Shown piece after piece: positions 27,137 to 34,914 of a DNA stretch of 64,000 nucleotides. Within the stretch, counting starts at the first letter, position 1. The number at the start of each line of letters is the position of its first letter. Location: assembly GCF_014202825.1 (NCBI RefSeq), contig NZ_JACHHP010000001.1, positions 310,001-374,000 of the forward strand, given 5' to 3'. Source of the DNA: Chiayiivirga flava (lineage in GTDB: Bacteria > Pseudomonadota > Gammaproteobacteria > Xanthomonadales > Xanthomonadaceae). The position numbers were made by a program, and so were the translations under genes. The notes under the pieces are model-generated. The model searched no databases. It was not told the origin of the DNA and saw nothing but the letters and a program-made list of their open reading frames with translations.

Positions 27137-27751
27137 TCAGTCAAAGGCGCGCGCCTCGGCTTCGCTGAGTTCGGCCGGCGTCGTGCGCAAGGCGTCGAAC
27201 GCGATCCGCGTGATGTCGCCGCCGCGTTCCTCGATGCGCACCTCGCGCACGTACGCATCGCCTTCCAGATCGACCCGCACGAACACCTCGGCGAGGCCGC
27301 CAGCCTTCGGCGTGAGTCCCAGCGTCCAGCGCGCCCCGTCGACGACGGCAGGCTCGATGTCGAACCGCTCGGACAGCACCGCCAGCTCGCCGGCAAACAG
27401 CGCGAACAGCGTCGCGTTGACCGCGCCGAGCGCGGGCTGCTGCGCGACGTCGACCTCGACCCGCGCACTGCCGTCGGGCAGACGACTGCGGATGCGATCG
27501 GCCGTCACCACCATCGAGGATGCAAACGGCTGCAGCGTGTCCCAAACGATGCCGCGCTTGCGCGCCAGCACGAACCGCCCGCTCGAACGCAGCGGATTGC
27601 GGAAACCGGCCAGCCGTTTCTCCTGGCTGAACTCGCCGCGCAGCAGCGTCTGCTGCGCCAGGCGTTCGCGGATCGCATCGAGGCGGTCCTGCGCGTGCGC
27701 GCCGCATGCGAGCAACAGCGCCGCACCCGCCGCGAGCAGCCGCGCGATCAT
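27137..27751 (-). CDS. LolA-like periplasmic carrier of the aryl-polyene cluster
   Basis: A 204-residue protein with a signal peptide (about 1-21, ending GAHA) and a LolA-type half-barrel: RGEFSQEKRLAGFRNPLRSSGRFVLARKRGIVWDTLQPF, then alternating strands. LolA shuttles lipoproteins across the periplasm. This diverged copy, between the pump and thioesterase genes, is probably dedicated to the pigment lipid. A housekeeping lolA is expected elsewhere. Starts by ATGA overlap with the thioesterase gene. Confidence 0.88.
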   Translation of the reverse strand: MIARLLAAGAALLLACGAHAQDRLDAIRERLAQQTLLRGEFSQEKRLAGFRNPLRSSGRFVLARKRGIVWDTLQPFASSMVVTADRIRSRLPDGSARVEVDVAQQPALGAVNATLFALFAGELAVLSERFDIEPAVVDGARWTLGLTPKAGGLAEVFVRVDLEGDAYVREVRIEERGGDITRIAFDALRTTPAELSEAEARAFD

Positions 27752-28170
27752 GGCGTCACCCCCAGACGCTGCCACAACACCTCGGGGCACACGTAACGCA
27801 TCTCCCCGGTCGCGATCTCCACCGCCACCTGCACCGTGTACCCACGCGTCAGGCGCTCGCCGCTGGCCGCGTCGCGCACTTCGTAGTCGATCTTCAGGCG
27901 GTTCTCCCACTCCACGATGGTGGCGATCACGCGCACGCGTTGCCCGTAGCGCAGCGGGCGCACGTAGCGCAGGCGCATGTCGACCACGGGCCAGCCGAAG
28001 CCGGACGCCGCCATCTGCGGGTAGTCGTAGTCGAACCGGCGCAGCAGCGCGCAGCGCGCAAGTTCGAGGTACTGCGCGTAGCGGCCGTGCCAGACGATGT
28101 CCATCGGATCCAGATCGTGGAACGCAGGCTCGAGCTCGATCTCGCCGCGCAGTCGGTTCTCAGTCGGCAT
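27748..28170 (-). CDS. 4-hydroxybenzoyl-CoA-type thioesterase of the aryl-polyene cluster
   Basis: A 140-residue hotdog thioesterase. The signature FHDLDPMDIVWHGRYAQYLELAR (about 15-37) contains the catalytic Asp and the WHG turn of the YbgC/4HBT group. In aryl-polyene clusters this gene (ApeK-like) is assumed to hydrolyse misprimed or finished acyl thioesters; direct evidence is limited. The ATG at 28170 overlaps the ammonia-lyase stop by 11 bases; a longer in-frame version only adds shadow sequence from that gene. Confidence 0.87.
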   Translation of the reverse strand: MPTENRLRGEIELEPAFHDLDPMDIVWHGRYAQYLELARCALLRRFDYDYPQMAASGFGWPVVDMRLRYVRPLRYGQRVRVIATIVEWENRLKIDYEVRDAASGERLTRGYTVQVAVEIATGEMRYVCPEVLWQRLGVTP

Positions 28171-29707
28171 ACAGGCTCCAGCGCGGGGCGCGGATGTCGT
28201 CGACGAGCATGCGCAGGTCCACGTCGAGCGCGCGGTCCTCATCGACGAACGCGATGCGTGTCTCCAGATCGCCGAGCATCGCCTCGGCCTCGCCGCCCAG
28301 GCGCGCGCCGGCATCGATCCGCCGCCGCAACGCCAGTCCCTGCCGCGCCGCGATCAGCATCGCCGCGGCCACCTGCTCGGTCAGTTCGATCACGCGCAGC
28401 GCGTCGCGCGCGGCGATGGTGCCCATGCTGACCTTGTCCTGGTTGTGGCATTCGGTGGAGCGCGAGAACACCGATGCCGGCAGCGTGCCCTTCAGTGCCT
28501 CGGCGGTCCACGCCGATACGCTGATCTGCAGCGCCTTCAGGCCGTGGTTGACCGCCGCGCGCGCACCCGCGGCGCCGGACAGGTTCGCCGGCAGGCCGTG
28601 GTTGTAGCGCGCATCGACGATGATCGCCAGTTGCCGGTCGAGCAGGTCTGCGACGTTGGCCACCAGGTTCTTGAGGCTGTCCATCGCGAATGCGATGTGG
28701 CCGCCGTAGAAGTGTCCGCCGTGCAGCACCTGCTCGCGTTCGGGATCGATCAGCGGGTTGTCGTTGGCGCTGTTGAGCTCGGTTTCGATCAGGCCGCGCA
28801 GAAACGGCAATGCGTCCTGCAGCACACCGATCACGTGCGGCGCGCAGCGCAGCGAGTAGCGATCCTGCAAGCGCTGCTCGTTGCGCGGCGGGCGATCGCT
28901 GGCAAGATCCGAGCGCAGCCGCGCGGCGACCTGCAGCTGCCCCGGATGCGGCTTGGCGGCAAATAGCACCTCGTCGAAATGGTGCGCGTTGCCGTCCGCG
29001 ATCACCTGGTTGTACGCGGTCAGGCGCGTGGCAAGGCGCGCGAGATAGTCCGCACGCACCCACGCAAGGCAGGCCAGTCCGGTCATCACGGCGGTGCCGT
29101 TCATGATTGCCAGACCTTCCTTCGGGCGCAGGCGCAGCGGGACGAGTCCGAGTTCGCGCAACACCTCGGCTGCGGGTCGCCGCGCGCCGCGGAACAGCAC
29201 GTCGCGCTCGCCGCACAGCACGGCGGCCACGTACGACAGCGGCGTCAGATCGCCGCTGGCACCCACCGAGCCTTCGGCCGGGATCAGCGGCAGCACGTCG
29301 TGCCGCAGCAGTGCGGCGAGGCCTTCCAGCAGCGCCATGCTGACGCCGGACATGCCGCGCACCAGCGATGCAAGCCGCGCCGCGAGCACCGCGCGCGTTT
29401 CGTCCGGATCGAGGAAACGCCCGAGCCCGCAGCCGTGGTAGGTGTACAGATGCTGCGGCAGCTCGGCCACCAGCGCCGGTGGAATGTTGACCGTGCACGA
29501 ATCGCCGTAGCCGGTGGTCACGCCGTAGATCACGCCATCCTCGCGCAGCAGGCGATCGAGGAATTCGGCGCCTTTCGCGATCCTTGTGCGGAACGTCGGC
29601 GTCGGGTCGAGCGCGGCGCTGCGCGTGCCGCGCGCGAGCGCCACGACATCCTCGATGCACAGCGGCGCCGCACCGAAGACCAGCGGCGGATCAGGAATGT
29701 CGGACAT
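28160..29707 (-). CDS. MIO-dependent aromatic amino acid ammonia-lyase (HAL/TAL family)
   Basis: A 515-residue lyase. The MIO cofactor triad A150-S151-G152 is in GSVGASGDLTPLSY, and the catalytic loop Tyr is Y61 in YGVTTGYGDS. FSRSTECHNQDKVSMG matches the second active-site loop. The substrate-selecting position reads YTYHG (H91-G92): His here is found in tyrosine ammonia-lyases, Phe-Leu in phenylalanine-specific enzymes. The product would be 4-coumarate, a possible aryl starter unit; histidine specificity is unlikely because no hut genes are near. It overlaps the acyltransferase stop by 17 bases. Substrate is inference. Confidence 0.87.
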   Translation of the reverse strand: MSDIPDPPLVFGAAPLCIEDVVALARGTRSAALDPTPTFRTRIAKGAEFLDRLLREDGVIYGVTTGYGDSCTVNIPPALVAELPQHLYTYHGCGLGRFLDPDETRAVLAARLASLVRGMSGVSMALLEGLAALLRHDVLPLIPAEGSVGASGDLTPLSYVAAVLCGERDVLFRGARRPAAEVLRELGLVPLRLRPKEGLAIMNGTAVMTGLACLAWVRADYLARLATRLTAYNQVIADGNAHHFDEVLFAAKPHPGQLQVAARLRSDLASDRPPRNEQRLQDRYSLRCAPHVIGVLQDALPFLRGLIETELNSANDNPLIDPEREQVLHGGHFYGGHIAFAMDSLKNLVANVADLLDRQLAIIVDARYNHGLPANLSGAAGARAAVNHGLKALQISVSAWTAEALKGTLPASVFSRSTECHNQDKVSMGTIAARDALRVIELTEQVAAAMLIAARQGLALRRRIDAGARLGGEAEAMLGDLETRIAFVDEDRALDVDLRMLVDDIRAPRWSLYAD

Positions 29708-30638
29708 CGTCGGAAGCCTGGTCCCAGAAGGGAAAGAAGTTGAACCAATCGTAGGGCGCCTCGGCAAGACGCGTCTGCAGCCAGCGGGCGAAATTCGCCG
29801 CCTGGCGCGCGAATTCGGCCTCGCGCTCGCGCCGCACGAGCGCGATGCGTTCGCAAAACGGCGCAAAACGCACGGTGTAGCCGTCGTGCGCATGCGTGCA
29901 GGACATGGTGTACACCGGGCATTCCAGCACGCTCGCGAGCACGTACGGCCCCACGGGAAACGGCGCGGAATGCCCGAGGAACTCGGCGCGTGCCACGCGT
30001 CCGCCGCGCACCGGCACGCGGTCGCCCGCGATCGCGACGAACTCGCCGGCGGCGATCTTTTCCGCGAGCATCATCGCGGTGGCAGGCGAAATCTCGGTCA
30101 CCTGGATCAGGGTGATGCGCGACTCGGGATCGAGCCTGCGGATGATGCGGTTGTAGCGTTCGGCGTGCGCGGTGTGGATCAGCGCGTTGACGCGGAAATC
30201 GCGGTGGTAGCGTGCGAGCACCTGGCACAGCTCCAGGCACCCGATGTGCGCGGTCAGGATCAGCGCGCCGCGGCCGCCGACCAGCTGCGCGTGCATCGCC
30301 TCGCGCCCCTCGAAACGCACCCTGTCCATCGGGTAGCGTCCCGCCGTGGCGAGCAGCTTGTCGAGCATGGTGTCGGCGAAGCCGAAGAGGTGCCGCAGCG
30401 TGTGACGCAGGCGCGGCACGTGGCCGAGTGCGCCGGTGCTGGCCTCCACGCGTTGCAGGTACTGCAGCGATGCGCGCCGCGCCAGCCCGTGCCGCAGCCA
30501 GTAGTACAGCACCACCGGCGCCAGGCACACGCGGAACGGCCAGCGGCCGAGCACGCGATGCACCCCGTACAGGAACCAGATGCCGCTCACCGACGTCGCC
30601 TCGCCGATCTGCGACCAGTGCCGCGCCTGCGCCGTCAT
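29691..30638 (-). CDS. LpxL-type lysophospholipid acyltransferase of the aryl-polyene cluster
   Basis: A 315-residue membrane-associated acyltransferase with an N-terminal hydrophobic anchor, the LpxL/HtrB-type motif H131-x4-E136 (HIGCLE) and AGDRVPVRGGR as the substrate loop. In many aryl-polyene loci this domain is fused to a glycosyltransferase (ApeJ-like); here the two are separate genes joined by ATGA overlap. It probably transfers the polyene chain from an acyl carrier protein to a sugar or lipid anchor. Confidence 0.84.
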   Translation of the reverse strand: MTAQARHWSQIGEATSVSGIWFLYGVHRVLGRWPFRVCLAPVVLYYWLRHGLARRASLQYLQRVEASTGALGHVPRLRHTLRHLFGFADTMLDKLLATAGRYPMDRVRFEGREAMHAQLVGGRGALILTAHIGCLELCQVLARYHRDFRVNALIHTAHAERYNRIIRRLDPESRITLIQVTEISPATAMMLAEKIAAGEFVAIAGDRVPVRGGRVARAEFLGHSAPFPVGPYVLASVLECPVYTMSCTHAHDGYTVRFAPFCERIALVRREREAEFARQAANFARWLQTRLAEAPYDWFNFFPFWDQASDDVRHS

Positions 30639-31378
30639 GCGAACCTGCGCCGCAATAGGGTCGGCAGGCGCCGCAGCATGCCGAAGAACAGGCGCGTGTG
30701 CATTGCGGTGATGCGCACGTTGTCGCGCAGCACATCGAAGTGCGACACACCGTCCGACGGGTAGGTGACCGGCGTCGGCAGGTTCACCACGGCGATCCCG
30801 CGCCAGGCGAGCCGCACCAGGATCTCGCTGTCGAAATCCATGCGCCGGCCGATGTATTCCTCGTCGATCAGGCGCAGCGTGGGTCCGAGCGGATACACGC
30901 GGAAGCCGCACATCGAATCGCGGATCGCGAAGGACAGGGTGTTGATCCACACCCAGATGTGCGTGGCATAGCGGCCGACGAGCCGTGCCTTGGGCACGCT
31001 TGCGTCGTACACCGGACAACCGCAGATCACCGCGTCCGGGTGTTGCGCGGCGCGCGCCAGGAAGGCCGGTATGTCGTCGGTGGCGTGCTGACCGTCGGCG
31101 TCGATCTGCACCGCGTGGCTGTGGCCGCGCCGGCCGGCTTCGCGCAGCCCCGCCATCACCGCAGCGCCCTTGCCCGCGTTCGGCCGCAGGCGCAGCAGCG
31201 TGACCTGCGCATCGCCGCGCGCAAGCCCGTCGAGCACGGCGGCGCACGCCGGGCCGGACCCGTCGTCGACCAGCAGGCACGGCACGCCGTGCGCACGCAC
31301 GCCGCGCACCATCGCACCGACCGCGTGTTCGTGATCGAACACCGGGATCACCACCACGGGCGAGAACGCGGCGCTCAC
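30635..31378 (-). CDS. Family 2 glycosyltransferase of the aryl-polyene cluster
   Basis: A 247-residue GT-A glycosyltransferase of the dolichyl-phosphate mannose synthase type: VVVIPVFDHEH at the N-terminus, LLVDDGSG (36-42), NAGKGAAVMAG and the metal-binding DADGQH (93-98). No transmembrane tail is visible. It likely adds a sugar to the lipid carrier or polyene head. The start is a GTG overlapping the ligase stop (GTGA); no ATG fits. Confidence 0.88.
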   Translation of the reverse strand: MSAAFSPVVVIPVFDHEHAVGAMVRGVRAHGVPCLLVDDGSGPACAAVLDGLARGDAQVTLLRLRPNAGKGAAVMAGLREAGRRGHSHAVQIDADGQHATDDIPAFLARAAQHPDAVICGCPVYDASVPKARLVGRYATHIWVWINTLSFAIRDSMCGFRVYPLGPTLRLIDEEYIGRRMDFDSEILVRLAWRGIAVVNLPTPVTYPSDGVSHFDVLRDNVRITAMHTRLFFGMLRRLPTLLRRRFA

Positions 31379-33030
31379 GCCGCGCCGCCGAACACGAGGC
31401 GTCCGCTCGCATGCGGCCCGGACTCCGAGCGGAACGCGAACGTGAGCGTGCCGCGCTCGGCCGACCAGTCGAGCGAGAGCCGCACGCGCTGGCTCGCGCC
31501 GACGATGCGCTGGAACTTGATCGCCTCCATGCGGACGAAGTCCGGCGGCAGCGCGAAGGCCTCCCGCGCCCAGCGCACCGCCCAGTCCACCTGCACCACG
31601 CCCGGCAACACCGGCGCCGCAGGGAAGTGCCCATCGAACACCAGCAGATCCGGCGTGGTGTTGAACTCGAGTGCGGCGTGGACCGCATCGCGCCGCAGCC
31701 AGCGCGGGGTCGGCGCGTGCGGACGGAACAGGGCCAGCAGGTCGCGGTCGGTGGTTTTTCCCTGGGCATTGACGGGCAGCGCGTCGACGAACCGCCAGCG
31801 GCGCGGCAATGCGACCGGATCGTGCCCGCGCGCGAGCACGGCGCGCAGCGCCCGGCACACCTCGGCCTTGCCGCTGCGGCCCAGCCGCGCCCTGCCCTCC
31901 GCCGCGGGCACGCAGACCGCACCGAGCACGCTGCGCGCGCCGTCGAGCAGCAGCACACGCGCCTCCTGCAACCAGCCGGTGTCGCGCAGCGCGCGCTCGA
32001 GCGCGGTCAGCGAGACGCGGCGTTCCTCGATCTTGACGATCCGGTCCGCGCGCCCGAGCAGACGGAAGCCGGTCGCGTCGGCTTGCGCACGATCTTCGGT
32101 GGCGAACCAGTCCGTGTCGTGCAGATGCGGCGATCGCACCTCCAGCCGCGCATCGCGCACGCGCCACTCGACGTGCGGCAGGGCCTGCCATGCACCGCCG
32201 TCGCCACGCCACGCCACGCCGCCGGTTTCGCTGCTGCCGTAGATCTCGATCGGTGCCTGGCCGAAGCGGGCCTGCACGTCGCGCGCCGCCTCGTCGGGCA
32301 AGGCGCCGCCGGACGAGAACACCGCGCCCACGCAGCCACGCAGGCGCGGCCAGTCCAGTCCCTCGGGCAGGCGCTTGAGGTGCGCGGGGCTGCTGACCAG
32401 CACGCCGGGCGCCCGCTGCAGCGCCGCGAACATGTCCTCGTGGAACAGCACCCGGCGCGGCACGATCTCGCGCCCGGCCGCGAGCGGCCACAGCACGCGG
32501 AACAGCAGGCCGTAGATGTGCTGGTGCGACACCGTGGCATGCACCGGTGCCGCACCCAGACGCGCGCCGAAGGTCGCTTCCAGCGATTCGACTTCGCGCG
32601 CGAGCTGCGCGAGCCGCTTGGGAATTGCGCTCGCCTCGCCGCTCGTTCCGGAGGTGAACACCACGAGCCGCGTGGCGTCCTCGTCGAGCGGATCGCCGGG
32701 CAGCGCTGCATCGAGAGCGTCCGGCGCCGGCGCGAGATCGCCCGGCGCATCGCCTGCGAACCCGGCCACCTGCGGCTGCAGCGCCGCGCGTGTCTGCGGC
32801 AGCGCATCGCCCGGCAACCACACGGTCTTGCCCGCATGCCAGGCGCCGAACAGCGCGGCGGCGAACTCCAGCACATCATCGCAATGCAGCGCCCAGTGCG
32901 TGCCGGTCTGCGCCGCGAACGCCGCATGCCAGACGCCCGCGCGCGCGCGGAACCGCGCGTGGCGCGCCTCCGGACCGGCGGACGCGCGCGCACGCAGCGC
33001 CACCTCGCGCAGCGGCAACCAGTCACTCAT
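31375..33030 (-). CDS. AMP-ligase fused to a hotdog dehydratase (ApeH-ApeI-like fusion)
   Basis: A 551-residue two-domain protein. Residues about 1-440 are an adenylate-forming ligase with P-loop FTSGTSGEASAIPK (125-138), YGSSETGG and the catalytic C-terminal lysine in NAQGKTTDRD. Residues about 445-551 are a FabA/FabZ-like hotdog domain with its catalytic His in FDGHFPAAPVLPG (about 468). The ligase would load an aryl acid onto an acyl carrier protein, and the second domain would dehydrate elongation intermediates. E. coli-type clusters encode these as two proteins. The ATG at 33030 overlaps the membrane-protein stop by eight bases. Confidence 0.88.
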   Translation of the reverse strand: MSDWLPLREVALRARASAGPEARHARFRARAGVWHAAFAAQTGTHWALHCDDVLEFAAALFGAWHAGKTVWLPGDALPQTRAALQPQVAGFAGDAPGDLAPAPDALDAALPGDPLDEDATRLVVFTSGTSGEASAIPKRLAQLAREVESLEATFGARLGAAPVHATVSHQHIYGLLFRVLWPLAAGREIVPRRVLFHEDMFAALQRAPGVLVSSPAHLKRLPEGLDWPRLRGCVGAVFSSGGALPDEAARDVQARFGQAPIEIYGSSETGGVAWRGDGGAWQALPHVEWRVRDARLEVRSPHLHDTDWFATEDRAQADATGFRLLGRADRIVKIEERRVSLTALERALRDTGWLQEARVLLLDGARSVLGAVCVPAAEGRARLGRSGKAEVCRALRAVLARGHDPVALPRRWRFVDALPVNAQGKTTDRDLLALFRPHAPTPRWLRRDAVHAALEFNTTPDLLVFDGHFPAAPVLPGVVQVDWAVRWAREAFALPPDFVRMEAIKFQRIVGASQRVRLSLDWSAERGTLTFAFRSESGPHASGRLVFGGAA

Positions 33031-33595
33031 CCGGCAGCGCCCGCACGCGTTGCCGCACCAGCCATTCGATGCCGAACACAAGCCCGATCAACGCGTACGC
33101 CACAAGTCCGTTGTACAGCGACCAGACCGCGTCCGACGCCCACAACGCCGTGGTCAGCGCGATCGATCCGTTCAACACGAAGAATCCCGCCCACACCCAC
33201 GTCACGCGGCGGGTGTAGCGCACCGCGCGCGGCGGCAGGTCCGGTTCGCGCAGGCGCGCCAGGCGCTCGATCGCGCTCGGCGGCCGCCACAGGCTCACGA
33301 GGAACACCGCGCACAGCACCGCATTGACCAGCACCGGATACAGCTTGAGCGGCAGCACCGCATTGCCCAGCGTCGCCACGAGCGCGAGCAGGCCGATGCC
33401 GGCCGCGGCCGCGAGCCAGATCGGCTGCGGCGTCGCGAGCGCGCGCGTGGCGGCGATGAGGAACAGCACCACCGCCAGCATGCGCGGTTCGAAGCGCTGC
33501 AGGCCGAGGTAGACGATCAGCGGATAGGCGAGCGTCAGTCCCGCCAGCACGAGGGCACCCGGACGCCGCCAGCGCTGTCCGGCCGCAGGATTCAA
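33023..33595 (-). CDS. Polytopic membrane protein of the aryl-polyene cluster (COG4648-like)
   Basis: A 190-residue protein with about five hydrophobic helices and the conserved central run GNAVLPLKLYPVLVNAVLCAVF, followed by RYTRRVTWVWAGFFVLNG. It fits the uncharacterised inner-membrane protein found beside the acyl carrier genes in aryl-polyene clusters (ApeG-like). It has no catalytic motif; it may anchor the biosynthetic complex. Starts with TTG overlapping the preceding stop (TTGA). Confidence 0.8.
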   Translation of the reverse strand: MNPAAGQRWRRPGALVLAGLTLAYPLIVYLGLQRFEPRMLAVVLFLIAATRALATPQPIWLAAAAGIGLLALVATLGNAVLPLKLYPVLVNAVLCAVFLVSLWRPPSAIERLARLREPDLPPRAVRYTRRVTWVWAGFFVLNGSIALTTALWASDAVWSLYNGLVAYALIGLVFGIEWLVRQRVRALPDE

Positions 33596-33843
33596 GCCGC
33601 GCTGCGCGCGAGGCCGTAGGTCGCATCGACGATGTCCTGCACCGTGCGGACCGACTTGAACGCGTCGGGCTGCAGGCTACTGCCGAGCAGCGGCTTGAGC
33701 TGCACGATGAGGTCCACCGCGTCGATGCTGTCGATGTCCAGGTCGTCGCGCAGCGAGGCTTCGGGCGTGATGCGCGCCGGATCGATCTCGAAGTGCTGGT
33801 GCAGGATCGCGACGATCCGCTCGAAGAGTTCCTGTTTGGTCAT
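33592..33843 (-). CDS. Acyl carrier protein, second of pair (ApeF-like)
   Basis: An 83-residue acyl carrier protein with the phosphopantetheine site D38-S39 in LDIDSIDAVDL, flanked by the usual four helices. The ATG at 33843 gives a family-typical N-terminus (MTKQELFERI) and has an AGGGA site ten bases upstream; an ATG at 33894 would overlap the previous gene as ATGA and add 17 unlikely residues. It holds the growing chain or the aryl starter; two carrier proteins per cluster are normal in this pathway. Confidence 0.9.
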   Translation of the reverse strand: MTKQELFERIVAILHQHFEIDPARITPEASLRDDLDIDSIDAVDLIVQLKPLLGSSLQPDAFKSVRTVQDIVDATYGLARSAA

Positions 33844-33890
33844 GCCCGATGGTCCCTGCTGCAGTCGTCCGGCCGCTGGCGCGTGCCCCG

Positions 33891-34151
33891 TCATTGTTTG
33901 CGCTGGCTTGCGACGAAGGCCGCGAGCGTCTGCACGCTGGCGAAGTGCTGCCGCGTTTCCTGCGAATCGGCCGACAGGCTCACGCCGTAGCGCTTCTGCA
34001 GCGCCAGACCCAGCTCCAGCGCATCGATCGAATCCAGGCCGAGCCCCTCCACGAACAGCGGCGCGTCGGTCTGGATGTCGTCCGGCGCGATGTCCTCCAG
34101 CGCCAGCGCGCTGACGATGAGCTGCTTGATCTCGTGTTCAAGTGCAACCAC
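33891..34151 (-). CDS. Acyl carrier protein, first of pair (ApeE-like)
   Basis: An 86-residue acyl carrier protein with the phosphopantetheine serine at S41 in GLGLDSIDALELGLALQKRYGV. It is more acidic around helix II than the second carrier, and the two are only distantly alike, so they likely have different partners (priming versus elongation). The start is GTG at 34151, overlapping the acyltransferase gene by 14 bases; no closer ATG is in frame. Confidence 0.9.
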   Translation of the reverse strand: MVALEHEIKQLIVSALALEDIAPDDIQTDAPLFVEGLGLDSIDALELGLALQKRYGVSLSADSQETRQHFASVQTLAAFVASQRKQ

Positions 34152-34914
34152 GCGGTGCCTCCCTCGAAAAATGGTCCGCCAGATGGTCGGTGAGCCGGCG
34201 CGCGGCCACCGCCTCGCCCTGGGCATCGGCGAGGAATCCGGCGATCGGTATGTCCTCGTCCACGTGCATCGAGAACAGCACCCGGCGCGGCGGGACACGA
34301 TACCATTTCTCGCCTTTTCCCAAGGTCATCGGCGTGCAGGAAATGCGCACCGGGGTGATGTCGAGCGCGCCGCGCAGCGCCACGTGCGCGGCGCCACGCT
34401 GCAATTTGAGCGATTGCCCGCGGCGCGTGCGGGTGCCCTCGGGAAAGATCACGAGATTGCCGCCCCGCCGCACCGCCGCGATGCAGTCCTCGACCAGGCC
34501 GGGCCCGTTGTCGTTGAAGACGTAGCCGGCCGCGGTGACCGGCCCGCGCATGAACGGGTTGCGCAGCAACGCGGATTTGACGATGCAGTCGGCATTGGGA
34601 ATCTGCGCGATTAGGAACACGACGTCGATCAGCGTGGGATGGTTGGCGAGGATGAGCAGGCCTTCGCGCTGCAAGCGCTCGCGACCGTGGATCTGGTAAC
34701 GCAAAACGCCGAGCACGCGCATCAGTTCGACGAATCCGGCGAAGCTGCGCTGCACCGTGCGGCGCACGGCCGCGCGGCGGCGCGCCGGATCGCGCACCCA
34801 CAGGGTGAGCACCGGAAACACCAGCAGCCGCAGCACCAGTCCTCCCAGGCCGAACACCGCAAAGCTCAGCCCGGTGCCGACCACCCGCCAGGCGCGGTCG
34901 AGCGCCTCACGCAT
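34138..34914 (-). CDS. PlsC-type 1-acylglycerol-phosphate acyltransferase (ApeD-like)
   Basis: A 258-residue membrane-anchored acyltransferase with motif I NHPTLID (91-97, giving H-x4-D) and motif III FPEGTR (157-162). It differs from the LpxL-type enzyme downstream, so the cluster has two unrelated acyl transfer activities. It probably builds the glycerolipid-like anchor for the pigment. The ATG at 34914 overlaps the upstream gene by eight bases. Confidence 0.88.
   Translation of the reverse strand: MREALDRAWRVVGTGLSFAVFGLGGLVLRLLVFPVLTLWVRDPARRRAAVRRTVQRSFAGFVELMRVLGVLRYQIHGRERLQREGLLILANHPTLIDVVFLIAQIPNADCIVKSALLRNPFMRGPVTAAGYVFNDNGPGLVEDCIAAVRRGGNLVIFPEGTRTRRGQSLKLQRGAAHVALRGALDITPVRISCTPMTLGKGEKWYRVPPRRVLFSMHVDEDIPIAGFLADAQGEAVAARRLTDHLADHFSREAPRGCT

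Noticed and set aside
24517-27168. Long plus-strand frame opposite the MMPL gene
   Set aside because: No domain, Arg/Gln/His-rich composition; it mirrors the codon bias of the minus-strand MMPL gene.
28160-29707. Histidine degradation enzyme HutH
   Set aside because: No hutU, hutI or hutG nearby, gene is embedded in the pigment operon, and active-site context suggests another aromatic substrate.
31411-33327. Long plus-strand frame opposite the AMP-ligase
   Set aside because: Arg/Ala/His-rich translation without motifs; the ligase frame carries all catalytic motifs.
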